From: an uncultured Clostridia bacterium
Lineage (GTDB): Bacteria > Bacillota > Clostridia > Monoglobales > Monoglobaceae
Direction of reading: 5' to 3'
Length of the DNA: 41,451 bases
NCBI GenBank assembly: GCA_947625905.1
Contig: CANQQJ010000032.1
Span: forward strand, 1 to 41,451
In this document: positions 32,521-41,438 of the stretch, piece by piece
How the letters are laid out: every line of letters begins with the position of its first letter
Numbering within the stretch: the first letter of the stretch is position 1
Translations under genes and position numbers: made by a program
Notes under the pieces: model-generated
What the model saw: only the letters and a program-made list of their open reading frames with translations
Told to the model about the DNA's origin: nothing
Databases searched by the model: none

Positions 32521-33090
32521 CTAAAAATTAATTATGCCAAGTCCTTCAAGCAGGATCTTGAGTCCTATTAAAATAAGTATAACGCCGCCCGCGGCCTCGG
32601 CCTTGGTCTTGAACCTCATGCCGAAGCGGTTGCCTATCAACACTCCGACGATCGACAGCAGAAACGTTATAACGCCTATCGCCGAGGCAGAGGGGATTAT
32701 GCTGACCTCTAAGAAAGCGAACGACACGCCGACAGCCAGGGCGTCGATGCTGGTAGCGACCGCCAGCATGGTTATCTCCTTGAAGTCATATACTATCGCG
32801 CTGTCGTCGGCCTCGTCTTCGTGCAGCGCGTCCCACACCATTTTGCCGCCGATAAACGCCAGCAGGATAAAGGCGATCCAGTGGTCAACGCTGTTTATAT
32901 AACTCTCGAACTGCCGCCCCGCCAGCCATCCTATCGCGGGCATCATCGCCTGAAAGAACCCGAAAAAGAACGCTATTATCAGCGTGTATTTGAAATCCAC
33001 TCTGCGCATTTTAAGGCCCTTGCAGACCGACACCGCGAAGGCGTCCATCGCAAGGCCGACCGCTACCAGAAATACCTCGTAAAAGCTCAT
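32521..33090 (-). CDS. mntP: Manganese efflux pump MntP
   Basis: 189 residues with six hydrophobic helices, full length for the family. GLAMDAFAVSVCKG (12-25) and SIDALAVGVSFAF in the second half are the paired Asp-containing signatures. It exports Mn2+ (also Cd2+ in some species). The leader from the predicted promoter is only about 35 bases, so the Mn2+ riboswitch found before many mntP genes is not present here. It is divergent from the SLH-metallo-beta-lactamase gene. Confidence 0.95.
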   Translation of the reverse strand: MSFYEVFLVAVGLAMDAFAVSVCKGLKMRRVDFKYTLIIAFFFGFFQAMMPAIGWLAGRQFESYINSVDHWIAFILLAFIGGKMVWDALHEDEADDSAIVYDFKEITMLAVATSIDALAVGVSFAFLEVSIIPSASAIGVITFLLSIVGVLIGNRFGMRFKTKAEAAGGVILILIGLKILLEGLGIINF

Positions 33091-33129
33091 AAAATCTCTC
33101 CTGTCAAATAAACGGCGCTTATTTGTTTA

Positions 33130-33158
33130 ATTATACCACCGCGGCGCGGATAAATCAA
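33130..33158 (-). promoter_or_regulatory. mntP promoter
   Basis: On the minus strand TTGATT (33158-33153), 17 bases, TATAAT (33135-33130) with an extended -10 TGG just upstream. Confidence 0.65.
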
Positions 33159-33171
33159 TATCTTTATTTGG

Positions 33172-33200
33172 TTGACAAATATTGATTCTAATGTTATAAT
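33172..33200 (+). promoter_or_regulatory. Consensus sigma-A promoter for the SLH-MBL gene
   Basis: TTGACA (33172-33177), 17 bases, TATAAT (33195-33200) plus the extended -10 TG at 33192-33193. It diverges from the mntP promoter with the -35 boxes 13 bases apart. Confidence 0.88.
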
Positions 33201-33264
33201 AGCATAAATGACCCGAAATATATCAAAAAAACAGTAAAATCAAACGCGAAAAGGAGACATTAAA

Positions 33265-34782
33265 ATGCGAAAAAGCAAAATAGCCGCGGCTTTTCTGGTT
33301 ATATTGCTGATATGCCTCAGTATGCTTTCGGCGTCCGCCACGGCGTTTTACGATGTGGCCGACGATTTTTGGGCGGCGCCCTATATCACGAGTCTTGAGG
33401 CCCGCGGGATCGTCTCGGGCTACGGCGACGGATATTTTCTGCCGAACAACAACGTCCAGCGGTGCGAGTACGCCAAAATGCTGGTCAACGCGGCGGAGAT
33501 CCCTCTGTCAAGCGTTAGGACCAGTCCGTACGCCGACCTTGACGTAAACCAGTGGTACCTGCCGTATATCAACGCGATAACCGCGCAGATGCCCGGCTAT
33601 CAGAGCACAACAGCGGGGGATCAGAGAATATACTTCAAGCCGGAGGACCCCGCTACCAGAGAGGACGTCACCGTGGCGCTGATGCGGGTGCTGAACTATG
33701 ACCTCTCGCAGTATTATCCGATAAGAGACGATCTGCTGTCCGACGTGTTTTACGACTACGCCTCGATCCCCAAGCAGGACAGGCCGTATATAGCCGAGGC
33801 GGTAAAGCGCGGCTACATAACCGGAACGCAGCAGGGCACCTTCGAGGGCTCCGACCCGATCATCCGCTGCGAGGTCTGCGCCGTGCTGTGCAGAGCCTTC
33901 CCCGAAAGCGGCGCCGCGTATCTTGACATGAGCGGTTTCGGCAGCGGAGAGGTGCTGCTGCACGAGAGCAGTCAAGCAGAAAACCAAATTCAAAAAGGAA
34001 TGCCGGAAGAGATCGCCTCCGGCATTTCTGATATGAAAGTTTATTTTATAGACGTGGGTCAGGGCGATTCGGAGTTTATCGAGCTCCCCGACGGAAAGAC
34101 CATGCTGATCGACGCGGGCACCTCGGAGCACGGCGCGGCGGTCTGCTCGTTTATAAAACGACTGGGTCATTCGCGCATCGACTATGTGCTCACCACCCAC
34201 CCCCACGCCGACCATATAGGCGGCATGCTCGACGTGCTCGATAATTTCGATATCGGCGTTTTCTATATGCCCGACGCGGAGACTACCACTCGGACCTTTG
34301 AAAAAATGCTGCAAAAGCTTATTGACAAGCAGATCGTGACCTATCCCGCGTCGTCGGGAATGACGCTTGAGAACGGCTCGTACACGATCGAGTTTCTGGC
34401 GCCCCTCACCCTTTACGAGGACCTCAACAACTGCTCGGTCGTGACCCGCGTGGCCTACGGCGGCAGCGTGTTCCTGTTCATGGGCGACGCCGAAAAAGAA
34501 GTCGAAAAGCAGCTCTGCGCCGCGGCCTGCGACAAGCTTAAGGCGGACGTTTTAAAGGTCGGCCACCATGGCTCCTCGTCCTCGAGCACGGCCGAGTTTT
34601 TGAGCGCGGTGCGCCCGACCTACGCGGTGATCTCGGTCGGAGCGGGCAATCAGTACGGCCACCCCACCGAAAAGACGCTGAGCCGTCTGGCGGCGGCCGA
34701 GGCGGCGGTGCTCAGGACCGACACAGACGGCACCGTGGCGTTCGGAGCGGGCCCCGGCGGCGTTTACAGACTTGACATATGA
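33265..34782 (+). CDS. SLH-domain metallo-beta-lactamase (ComEC C-terminal-like) secreted protein
   Basis: 505 residues. Signal peptide 1-27, three SLH-like repeats (about 28-215, with ARGIVSGYGDGYFLPNN, PYADLDVNQWYLPYINAI and KRGYITGTQQGTFEGS), a linker, then a metallo-beta-lactamase fold (257-505). FIDVGQGDS (261-269), the metal motif THPHADH (311-317), FMGDAEKEVEK and KVGHHGSSSSS match the nuclease-like C-terminal domain of ComEC and its free-standing relatives. It is probably a wall-attached phosphodiesterase or nuclease acting outside the cell. AAGGAG lies before the ATG. The DUF3006 gene follows after 31 bases, a pairing common for this MBL family. The linker DNA (33999-34026) holds a perfect 9-bp hairpin. 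Confidence 0.88.
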   Translation: MRKSKIAAAFLVILLICLSMLSASATAFYDVADDFWAAPYITSLEARGIVSGYGDGYFLPNNNVQRCEYAKMLVNAAEIPLSSVRTSPYADLDVNQWYLPYINAITAQMPGYQSTTAGDQRIYFKPEDPATREDVTVALMRVLNYDLSQYYPIRDDLLSDVFYDYASIPKQDRPYIAEAVKRGYITGTQQGTFEGSDPIIRCEVCAVLCRAFPESGAAYLDMSGFGSGEVLLHESSQAENQIQKGMPEEIASGISDMKVYFIDVGQGDSEFIELPDGKTMLIDAGTSEHGAAVCSFIKRLGHSRIDYVLTTHPHADHIGGMLDVLDNFDIGVFYMPDAETTTRTFEKMLQKLIDKQIVTYPASSGMTLENGSYTIEFLAPLTLYEDLNNCSVVTRVAYGGSVFLFMGDAEKEVEKQLCAAACDKLKADVLKVGHHGSSSSSTAEFLSAVRPTYAVISVGAGNQYGHPTEKTLSRLAAAEAAVLRTDTDGTVAFGAGPGGVYRLDI

Positions 34783-34813
34783 TATATAATATTTATAAGC
34801 GGAGGCGATACAT

Positions 34814-35041
34814 ATGCGAGGGATCATAGACAGATTCGAGGGCGGCACGGCGGTTGTTGAGACCGACGCCGGCTTTGTGAACATCCCTAAGGAAAACCTG
34901 CCCGCGGGAGCCGCGGAGGGCAGCGTGCTTAATATCGGTCCCGGCGGCGCGAACCTTGACGAAGCCGCCACGGCCGACAGGAAGCGAATGATACGCGACA
35001 TGATGGATCAATTGTTTGAAAAAAGCAAAGGCAATGATTAG
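34814..35041 (+). CDS. DUF3006-family small protein
   Basis: 75 residues. IIDRFEGGTAVVE at the N-terminus, a central VNIPKENLPAGAAEGSVL and a charged helical tail match DUF3006, a small beta-barrel-like family usually encoded beside ComEC-type metallo-beta-lactamases. GGAGG lies eight bases before the ATG. The biochemical role is unknown; conserved pairing suggests it modulates or accompanies the upstream MBL protein, although it has no signal peptide. Confidence 0.85.
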   Translation: MRGIIDRFEGGTAVVETDAGFVNIPKENLPAGAAEGSVLNIGPGGANLDEAATADRKRMIRDMMDQLFEKSKGND

Positions 35042-35052
35042 GAGCTGATAAA

Positions 35053-35589
35053 ATGAGCGATTATATTTTGACCTACAGCGGCGCGAAGGTGACGCCGCTT
35101 GACCCGGACCCCGGCCAGATAAACATCACCGACATAGCCCACGCGCTGTCGCTGCTGCCGAGAGCCAACGGGCACCTGAAATATTTTTACTCGGTGGCGC
35201 AGCACAGCCTCAGCTGCGCGGTCGAGGCCGAGGCGAGAGGATATTCGAGAAAGGTTTGCCTTGCCTGCCTGATACACGACGCCAGTGAGGCGTACCTGTC
35301 GGACATAGTGCGCCCGATCAAAGTTGTCCTCGCGAATTATCTCGAGGTCGAGAAGCTGCTCCAGGAATGTATATACGACAAGTATCTGCACGAGCCCCTC
35401 ACGGACGACGAGCGGGAGAAGATAAAGTCGGTGGACGACGCGATACTCTACTACGAGTTCCTGAACATCAGCGGCGTCGAGATACAGGAGTTTGTGCCCG
35501 AGATATTCGGCGCCCATGATTTCAGCCACGAGCCCACGCGGCTAATCGAGGAAAAATTTAAGGAGAGGTTCGGCGAGCTCAGCCTGTAA
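35053..35589 (+). CDS. HD-domain phosphohydrolase (YfbR-like)
   Basis: 178 residues. The metal ligands of an HD hydrolase are visible: His51 (VAQHS), His75-Asp76 (LIHDASEAYLSDI) and Asp128/129 (SVDDAIL). The family includes 5'-deoxynucleotidases such as YfbR, so removal of phosphate from nucleoside monophosphates is the most likely reaction, but the substrate is not fixed by sequence. AGGAG precedes the ATG. It starts 11 bases after the DUF3006 gene and ends two bases before the TtcA-like gene. Confidence 0.87.
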   Translation: MSDYILTYSGAKVTPLDPDPGQINITDIAHALSLLPRANGHLKYFYSVAQHSLSCAVEAEARGYSRKVCLACLIHDASEAYLSDIVRPIKVVLANYLEVEKLLQECIYDKYLHEPLTDDEREKIKSVDDAILYYEFLNISGVEIQEFVPEIFGAHDFSHEPTRLIEEKFKERFGELSL

Positions 35590-35591
35590 AT

Positions 35592-36407
35592 ATGGAAAGA
35601 TACAGAGAAATAGAAAGATCAATAATCAAGACCTACAGAAAAACTGTCTGGAAAAGGTTCGTGTCGGGCATCAACGAGTACAAAATGATAAACGAGGGCG
35701 ACAAGATCGCAGTCTGCATTTCGGGCGGCAAGGATTCCATGCTGATGGCCAAGTGCGTCCAGGAGATACACCGCCACGGCGTGGTGCCCTTTGAGGCCGA
35801 GTATATCGTGATGGACCCGGGCTACAGTCCCGAAAATCTCGAGCTTATAAAAGCCAACGCCGAAACACTGAATATTCCCATAAAAATATTTAGGAGCCCG
35901 ATATTTGACTCGGTAGTGAATGTGGGCGACCACCCGTGCTACCTCTGCGCCCGAATGAGGCGCGGCTATCTCTACGAGGAGGCGAAGCGGCTGGGCTGCA
36001 ATAAGATAGCCCTCGGCCACCACTTCGACGACGTTATCGAGACGATACTGATGGGTATGCTGTACGGCGCCCAGATACAGACCATGATGCCCAAGCTCCG
36101 CAGCACCAACCACCCGGGCATGGAGCTTATACGCCCGATGTACATGGTGAAGGAGCACGACATAATCAACTGGGCGAACGGAAACGGGCTCAGGTTCCTG
36201 CAGTGCGCATGCCGCTTTACCGAAAACACCGAAAGCGGCATAGGCGATTCAAAGCGTCTCGAGATGAAGGAGCTTATCAAGCATTTCAGGAAAACGAATC
36301 CGTATATAGACACGAATATTTTCAACAGCGTGCGCGACATCAATCTGTCCACCGTGATAGGCTACCACAAAAACGGCGAGCACCGCAGCTTTATGGATGA
36401 ATACTAA
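35592..36407 (+). CDS. TtcA-family tRNA sulfurtransferase / PP-loop ATPase
   Basis: 271 residues. The PP-loop SGGKDS (44-49) adenylates the target base. CYLC (Cys116, Cys119) and a third Cys in LQCAC (205 or 207) are the probable iron-sulfur or sulfur-relay ligands, and GHHFDDVIET (142-151) is a family signature. TtcA makes 2-thiocytidine at position 32 of certain tRNAs; clostridial paralogues may act on other substrates, so I do not give a symbol. The start two bases after the HD gene has no good ribosome site, suggesting coupling. A family C repeat begins directly at the stop codon. Confidence 0.88.
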   Translation: MERYREIERSIIKTYRKTVWKRFVSGINEYKMINEGDKIAVCISGGKDSMLMAKCVQEIHRHGVVPFEAEYIVMDPGYSPENLELIKANAETLNIPIKIFRSPIFDSVVNVGDHPCYLCARMRRGYLYEEAKRLGCNKIALGHHFDDVIETILMGMLYGAQIQTMMPKLRSTNHPGMELIRPMYMVKEHDIINWANGNGLRFLQCACRFTENTESGIGDSKRLEMKELIKHFRKTNPYIDTNIFNSVRDINLSTVIGYHKNGEHRSFMDEY

Positions 36408-36634
36408 CGTAGCAACGTAGTGATTAGCGATTAGTGAATAGCGAATACGCGGAGACAGTTCGGCAAAAATCGTTCGCACATTTCCCGCGTTCGTAGGGGA
36501 CGGCGTCCTCGACGTCCCGGCTTGCCATCCTTCGGAAAGGGTTGCCTCCTCCGGGGAGGAGGTGGCTGCGGCTTGCCGCAGACGGAGGTGGGAACGTAGT
36601 GATTAGTGATTAGCGAATAGTGATTAGGGAACGT
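36407..36634. repeat. Repeat-filled gap after the TtcA-like gene
   Basis: No gene is seen in 36408-36752. Family C copies lie at 36408-36451 (ACGTAGTGATTAGCGATTAG followed by TGAATAGCGAATACGCGG) and 36593-36634. Between them are GTAGGGGACGGCGTCCTCGA (family B, 36494-36522) and CCTCCTCCGGGGAGGAGG plus CTGCGGCTTGCCGCAG (family A, 36544-36582). The unit is thus family B and A modules framed by two family C elements in the same orientation. Confidence 0.75.
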
Positions 36635-36641
36635 ATGAAAT

Positions 36642-36669
36642 AGGGGCGGTTTGCGCCGCTCTCTTTTTT
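36642..36669 (+). terminator. Possible terminator before the HAD gene
   Basis: GGGGCGGTTTGCGCCGCTCTC followed by seven or eight T. The stem is short and imperfect, but this is the only stem plus T-run downstream of the TtcA-like operon. Confidence 0.4.
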
Positions 36670-36700
36670 TGGGAAAAATACACAAAAATCATAAAACCTG

Positions 36701-36729
36701 TTGAAAATCCGCGGCGGTTGTTGTATTAT
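36701..36729 (+). promoter_or_regulatory. Promoter of the HAD phosphatase gene
   Basis: TTGAAA (36701-36706), 17 bases, TATTAT (36724-36729); AGGAG follows at 36741. Confidence 0.65.
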
Positions 36730-36752
36730 ATATTTGCTAAAGGAGTGTGGCT

Positions 36753-37550
36753 ATGAAAAAGTACAAGGGCGCGGTGTTCTTTGACTTTGACGGAACGCTG
36801 GTCGACGAGAGGGAGGAGCTTTTCGAGCCGACCGACGCCACAAAGGACTCGATCGAACGCCTGAAGCGCGGCGGATACATGACGTGCCTCGCCACCGGCA
36901 GAGCCAGGTGCTACGTCCCCAAGACAAGCATTGACTTTGACTGCTATGTGACCTCGAACGGAGCCTGCGCCGTTGTCGATAACGAGTTTGTGATAGACGA
37001 CAAGATATCGACCGCCGATATGCTGGAGCTTAAAGACTACTTCGAGGAGAACGGATACGGCTTTGTGACCGAGAACGATGAGAAATGCTATTTCGGTCCG
37101 CGGCACAACGAGGGCTTCATCAGGATGATGAGCACCTTTAATCTGGACATGGGCTGCTTTTACGACTTCCCCGACGATCCCGAGATCGTGTCGGCCAACA
37201 AGCTGATGTTTACATACGAGGGCGAGGAGAGCTACAAAAAGCTGCTCGAAAAGTTCGGGGATAAGTATAACATAACCCGCCACCGCTCGAATCCCTCGGG
37301 CGACCTGGTTAAAAAATACATCACAAAGGCGTACGGCATCAAGGCGGTGATACAGGCGTACGGCCTCGATATCCGCGACACCTACGCGTTCGGCGATGGC
37401 GAGAACGACTACGATATGCTTACCGCAGTCGGCAACCCGGTGATCATGGAGCGCCACGCCGCAAGCCTTGACGGGATCGGCGGATACGTAACCTCGTCGG
37501 TGGTGAACGAGGGCGTGACCCGCGGACTTGAGCATTTCGGCTTGATTTAG
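36753..37550 (+). CDS. Cof-type HAD-superfamily phosphatase
   Basis: 265 residues from ATG 36753, preferred over GTG 36747 because AGGAG (36741-36745) is correctly spaced for it. Motif I FDFDGTL (10-16, nucleophile Asp11), motif II/III region LATGRA (46-51) and motif IV FGDGENDYDM (213-222) are intact. The C2-type cap between residues about 75 and 185 is typical of the Cof/YbiV group, which dephosphorylate sugar phosphates, FMN or pyridoxal phosphate with broad specificity. Cytosolic. The gene has its own promoter and is followed by the TspO gene after 56 bases. Confidence 0.92.
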   Translation: MKKYKGAVFFDFDGTLVDEREELFEPTDATKDSIERLKRGGYMTCLATGRARCYVPKTSIDFDCYVTSNGACAVVDNEFVIDDKISTADMLELKDYFEENGYGFVTENDEKCYFGPRHNEGFIRMMSTFNLDMGCFYDFPDDPEIVSANKLMFTYEGEESYKKLLEKFGDKYNITRHRSNPSGDLVKKYITKAYGIKAVIQAYGLDIRDTYAFGDGENDYDMLTAVGNPVIMERHAASLDGIGGYVTSSVVNEGVTRGLEHFGLI

Positions 37551-37606
37551 TATAAATAAGCGTTTTAAACATACAATAATACAAATATCATTTTGAGGTG
37601 ATCCGT

Positions 37607-38083
37607 ATGTTCAAAACGTTTAACTTAAAGAAATTCTTGGTATGTCTGCTGGTGCCGTTCGGCGCCGCGTTTCTCTCGTGGCTGCTGACAAAAAATCAGA
37701 TGGATATATACTCGGAGATCAAAAACCCGCCGCTGTCGCCGCCGTCGTTCCTGTTCGGCATCGTGTGGAGCGCGCTCTATTTTTTGATGGGCGTCTCGCT
37801 GTATCTCGTGAGGATGTCGAACGCGCCGCAGCAGCTGAAGTCATTGGGTTATATGATATTCGGCATACAGCTCGCGTTCAACTTCGCGTGGACGATCATA
37901 TTTTTCGATTTCCGCGCCTTTAATTTCGCGGTCGTGTGGCTGATAATGCTGATCGCGCTCATCGCGGCGAACATATTCGTGTTCTTTAAGATATCAAAGC
38001 CCGCGGCGTATCTGCTTGTGCCGTACCTGCTCTGGAGCCTGTTCGCGCTGTATCTCACGGCGGGGATCGCGCTCCTGAACTAA
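37607..38083 (+). CDS. TspO/MBR-family protein
   Basis: 158 residues from ATG 37607, with GAGGTGA as ribosome site; a GTG at 37598 would place that site inside the gene. Five membrane helices. The Pro-rich loop IKNPPLSPPSFLFGIVWSA (about 36-54) and LAFNFAWTIIFFDFRAF (about 84-100) are the diagnostic stretches of the tryptophan-rich sensory protein/translocator family, although this member has fewer Trp than most. TspO proteins bind porphyrins and related ligands in the cytoplasmic membrane; the clostridial role is unclear. Confidence 0.92.
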   Translation: MFKTFNLKKFLVCLLVPFGAAFLSWLLTKNQMDIYSEIKNPPLSPPSFLFGIVWSALYFLMGVSLYLVRMSNAPQQLKSLGYMIFGIQLAFNFAWTIIFFDFRAFNFAVVWLIMLIALIAANIFVFFKISKPAAYLLVPYLLWSLFALYLTAGIALLN

Positions 38084-38123
38084 ACGATAAATAACAAAAT
38101 TAATATACACAAAGGAGAAAACT

Positions 38124-38393
38124 ATGAATGCAATACTTTCGGTCATGGGAATAGACCAAAAAGGAATAATCGCCAAGGTCAGCGGTTTTCTGTATGAGAA
38201 CGATATAAATATTCTGGATATCAACCAGACGATCGTTCGGAATATTTTCACCATGGTCATGATGGTCGATCTGAGCGCCTCAAAACTCGAGTTCGGCGAG
38301 ATCGCCGACAGCCTCAACAAAATGGGCGACGAGGTGGGCGTTGAAATCAGAATACAGCACGAGGATATTTTTAAGTCGATGCACAGAATTTAA
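38124..38393 (+). CDS. ACT-domain protein (UPF0237)
   Basis: 89 residues, one ACT domain. [20 protein letters not shown] (3-22) has the Gly/Asp loop typical of ligand-binding ACT domains, followed by [11 protein letters not shown]. It should form a dimer that binds an amino acid or similar small ligand. AAAGGAG precedes the ATG. The pairing with the UPF0210 gene 26 bases downstream is conserved across many Firmicutes and archaea, which implies a shared but still unknown function. Confidence 0.92.
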   Translation: MNAILSVMGIDQKGIIAKVSGFLYENDINILDINQTIVRNIFTMVMMVDLSASKLEFGEIADSLNKMGDEVGVEIRIQHEDIFKSMHRI

Positions 38394-38419
38394 TTTGCGT
38401 ATTTCGAAAGGAAACAGTT

Positions 38420-39784
38420 ATGATTAATGTAAACACGAAAGAAATCACCGAGACCATAAAAATGATCCGCGACCAGCATCTGGACATCAGGACCATAACC
38501 ATGGGAATATCCCTGCTTGACTGCGCGGACGAAAACCCCGAGGCGGCCTGCCGAAAGATCTACGACAAGATCGCCAAGACCGCCGAAAACCTGGTCCCGG
38601 TCGGAGAGGAGATCGGCAGGAGATACGGGATCCCGATAATAAACAAGAGGATCTCGGTAACGCCGATATCGCTTGTGGCGGCCGCGAGCAAAACCGACGA
38701 CTACATACCGTTCGCCAAAACCCTTGACAGAGCCGCCAAAACGCTCGGCATCAACTTTATCGGCGGATACTCGGCCCTGGTCTACAAGGGCTATACCGAG
38801 TCGGACAGGAAGCTGACCGCCTCGATCCCCGAGGCGCTGTCGACGACCGACTACGTATGCTCGTCGGTCGGCGTCGCCACCACCAAGGCGGGCATCAATA
38901 TGGACGCGGTCAAAGAGATGGGCGAGATAATCAAAAAGATGTCCGATATGTCAAAGAACAACGACTCGCTGGGCTGCGCCAAATTTGTGGTGTTCGCCAA
39001 TCCGGTCGAGGACAACCCGTTCATGGCGGGCGCGTTCCACGGCGTGGGTGAGGGCAGCTCGGTCATAAACGTGGGCGTCAGCGGCCCCGGAGTTGTTAAG
39101 CGCGCGCTCGAGCAGGTGCGCGGAGAGGACTTTGGCGCCGTTGCCGAGACTATAAAGAACACCGCGTTCAAGATCACCCGAATGGGTCAGCTGGTGGCGA
39201 GAGAGGCCTCAAAAATGCTGGGCGTTCCCTACGGCATTGTCGATCTGTCGCTGGCCCCCACGCCCGAAATTGGCGACAGCGTGGCCTATATCCTGGAGGA
39301 AATGGGCCTTGAGAAATGCGGCTGCCACGGCACCACAGCGGCACTCGCGCTGCTTAACGACGCGGTCAAAAAGGGCGGCGTCATGGCGTCGAGCTACGTC
39401 GGCGGCCTTAGCGGAGCCTTTATTCCGGTCAGCGAGGACGCGGGCATGATAAGCGCGGCAAGGAGCGGAGCGCTCACGCTCGACAAGCTCGAGGCGATGA
39501 CCTGCGTGTGCTCGGTGGGCCTCGACATGATAGCGATCCCCGGCGACACGCCGGCCTCGACCATATCGGCGATCATAGCCGACGAGATGGCGATAGGAGT
39601 TATAAACCAGAAAACGACCGCCGTGAGGATAATCCCCGCCGCGGGCAAGAGCGTGGGTGACAAGCTGGAATTCGGCGGCCTGCTGGGCGAGGCCCCGGTC
39701 ATGCGGGTGCACCGCCACAGCGCGGAGGACTTCATCAACAGAGGAGGCAGGATCCCCGCCCCTATCCACAGCCTGAGAAATTAA
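38420..39784 (+). CDS. UPF0210 (PFL/DUF711-family) protein
   Basis: 454 residues, the normal length. [15 protein letters not shown] (23-37), [12 protein letters not shown] (77-88), [16 protein letters not shown] near 115, and the Gly-rich [23 protein letters not shown]-type stretch near 205-225 define the UPF0210 family, structurally related to pyruvate formate-lyase-type barrels. I see no established reaction. AAAGGA precedes the ATG. It is translated right after the ACT protein, which probably acts as its sensor subunit, and ends in a strong terminator. Confidence 0.92.
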   Translation: MINVNTKEITETIKMIRDQHLDIRTITMGISLLDCADENPEAACRKIYDKIAKTAENLVPVGEEIGRRYGIPIINKRISVTPISLVAAASKTDDYIPFAKTLDRAAKTLGINFIGGYSALVYKGYTESDRKLTASIPEALSTTDYVCSSVGVATTKAGINMDAVKEMGEIIKKMSDMSKNNDSLGCAKFVVFANPVEDNPFMAGAFHGVGEGSSVINVGVSGPGVVKRALEQVRGEDFGAVAETIKNTAFKITRMGQLVAREASKMLGVPYGIVDLSLAPTPEIGDSVAYILEEMGLEKCGCHGTTAALALLNDAVKKGGVMASSYVGGLSGAFIPVSEDAGMISAARSGALTLDKLEAMTCVCSVGLDMIAIPGDTPASTISAIIADEMAIGVINQKTTAVRIIPAAGKSVGDKLEFGGLLGEAPVMRVHRHSAEDFINRGGRIPAPIHSLRN

Positions 39785-39792
39785 ATGTGCTT

Positions 39793-39820
39793 AAAACCGC
39801 CGAAAACGGCGGTTTTATTT
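39793..39820 (+). terminator. Intrinsic terminator after the UPF0210 gene
   Basis: AAAACCGCCG (39793-39802), loop AAAA, CGGCGGTTTT (39807-39816), then ATTTTAT. The perfect 10-bp stem makes it usable on both strands. Confidence 0.9.
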
Positions 39821-39886
39821 TATATGTTTGTTAATTTATTATAAATTTGGCAATTCGAAAATCAAAATTTTTAAAGAAAAAGGTTG

Positions 39887-39915
39887 TAGACAAAAGTCGA
39901 TTATAGTAGTATGAT
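39887..39915 (+). promoter_or_regulatory. Promoter of the CPA2 antiporter gene
   Basis: TAGACA (39887-39892), 17 bases, TATGAT (39910-39915), 50 bases before the ATG. Each box has one mismatch to consensus. Confidence 0.55.
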
Positions 39916-39965
39916 ATATCCGGACCGAAAAACAATATAATTCTAAACGCAAGGGAGTCTTATAA

Positions 39966-41306
39966 ATGGAGTATGATTTTTTGCTCGACCTGGCGCTGAT
40001 ACTGCTCAGCACCAAGCTTTTGGGCATGCTCACCCGAAAGGTGCAGATGCCTCAGGTCGTGGGAGCGCTGCTCGCGGGACTGATCCTGGGCCCCGCGGGT
40101 CTCGGCTGGCTGCAGGCGAACGACTTTATCACTACCGTTTCGGAGCTTGGAGTTATCGTGCTTATGTTCAGCGCGGGTCTTGAGACCGATATAAAAGAGC
40201 TTAAAAAATGCGGCGTCGCCTCAACGGTCATTGCGGTTATGGGTGTTATCGTGCCGCTGCTGGGCGGCTGGGCGGTCGCTCACTTTTTCAACAAGGGCCC
40301 CGACACGCTGCTTCAAAACATATTCACCGGCGTTATCCTGACTGCCACATCCGTGAGCATCACTGTCGAGACGCTTAAGGAGATGGGAAAGCTTTCGACC
40401 CATTCGGGCAACGCGATCCTGGGCGCGGCTCTTATCGACGACGTGCTCGGCATCATCGCGCTGACCGTAATAACCAGCTTTGCCGACCCGTCGGTCAGCC
40501 TGCCTATCGTTATCTTCAAGATAGTTCTGTTCTTCGCCTTCTGCGGCCTGGTGGCGTTTGTGTTCCTGAAATTCGTCCGCCCCTGGATGAACAGCTATCG
40601 AAAGGAGCTCCAGCGCTTCAGCGTGCTGGCGTTTGCGTTCTGTCTGCTGATGTCGTATCTGGCGGAGCATGTTTTTGGCGTGTCCGACATAACCGGAGCA
40701 TTTGTGGCCGGCCTTATCCTGTCCGGCACCCGCAGGACCCCGTTCATGATCACCAGATTCGAGACCGTCTCGTTTATGTTTTTGTCGCCCGTGTTCTTCG
40801 CCAGCGTGGGCCTCAAGGTCACGATCGACTCAATGAGCCTTTCGATACTGCTGTTCACGCTGCTGCTCCTGATCGTGGCGATCGTCTCAAAGATCGTCGG
40901 CTGCGGAGCGGGCGCGAAAATGACGGGCTACACCAATCTTCAGGCGGCCAAGATAGGTATCGGCATGGTGTCCCGCGGCGAGGTCGCGCTGATCGTCGCC
41001 AGCAAGGGCTCGGCTCTGGGGCTTATGGTGCCCGAGTTCTTCGCACCGATAGTCATAGTCGTTGTGGTAACCACGATCATAACGCCGATAATGCTCAAGC
41101 TTATCTTTAAATATCAGGCGGTGCACGAGGAGGATGTCAGCACGTCGCTGCTGGCGAGAGTTACCGAAAAGCACGCGATCGAGGCTTCCGCCCTCAAGAC
41201 CGCGTTCGAGCACGCCGACAGCCGTCTGGAGCGCGAGAAGGAAGAGCGCCTCAGAGAGTACAACAAAAAATACGGCCTCAATATCAGCATGGATGAGTTC
41301 TATTGA
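39966..41306 (+). CDS. CPA2-family cation:proton antiporter
   Basis: 446 residues with about twelve to thirteen membrane helices and a charged cytoplasmic tail (about 385-446). MPQVVGALLAGLILGPAGLG (28-47), FSAGLETDIKEL (68-79), the unwound TATSVSITVETL (126-137) and ALIDDVLG (155-162, Asp158-Asp159 as ion-binding pair) identify the KefB/NapA-like CPA2 family. The two adjacent Asp suggest electrogenic Na+/H+ exchange rather than K+ efflux, but this is inference. No TrkA-N/RCK domain is attached. GGGAG lies before the ATG, and a perfect 8-bp terminator follows. Confidence 0.92.
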   Translation: MEYDFLLDLALILLSTKLLGMLTRKVQMPQVVGALLAGLILGPAGLGWLQANDFITTVSELGVIVLMFSAGLETDIKELKKCGVASTVIAVMGVIVPLLGGWAVAHFFNKGPDTLLQNIFTGVILTATSVSITVETLKEMGKLSTHSGNAILGAALIDDVLGIIALTVITSFADPSVSLPIVIFKIVLFFAFCGLVAFVFLKFVRPWMNSYRKELQRFSVLAFAFCLLMSYLAEHVFGVSDITGAFVAGLILSGTRRTPFMITRFETVSFMFLSPVFFASVGLKVTIDSMSLSILLFTLLLLIVAIVSKIVGCGAGAKMTGYTNLQAAKIGIGMVSRGEVALIVASKGSALGLMVPEFFAPIVIVVVVTTIITPIMLKLIFKYQAVHEEDVSTSLLARVTEKHAIEASALKTAFEHADSRLEREKEERLREYNKKYGLNISMDEFY

Positions 41307-41317
41307 TAAAACAAATC

Positions 41318-41345
41318 GGCGGAGACATATTATCTCCGCCTTTTT
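41318..41345 (+). terminator. Intrinsic terminator of the antiporter gene
   Basis: GGCGGAGA (41318-41325), 7-base loop, TCTCCGCC (41333-41340), five T. Confidence 0.9.
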
Positions 41346-41429
41346 CTTGCCTCAAAACCGCAAAAAATCAAAAATTTGTTACGATACAATTGATGGGTGA
41401 CAAATAAAAAGGAAAATGAACTCCAAATA

Positions 41430-41438
41430 TGATATAAT
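41430..41438 (+). promoter_or_regulatory. Extended -10 box of a gene beyond the window
   Basis: TGATATAAT fits an extended -10 element; no good -35 is seen at the right spacing. The gene it would serve is outside the window. Confidence 0.4.

Noticed and set aside
33091-33129. Manganese (yybP-ykoY) riboswitch before mntP
   Set aside because: The leader from the predicted promoter is about 35 bases, too short to fold this riboswitch.
33999-34026. Intrinsic terminator inside the SLH-MBL gene
   Set aside because: The 9-bp stem is perfect but has a 10-base loop and no T-run, and the reading frame continues through it into an intact MBL domain.
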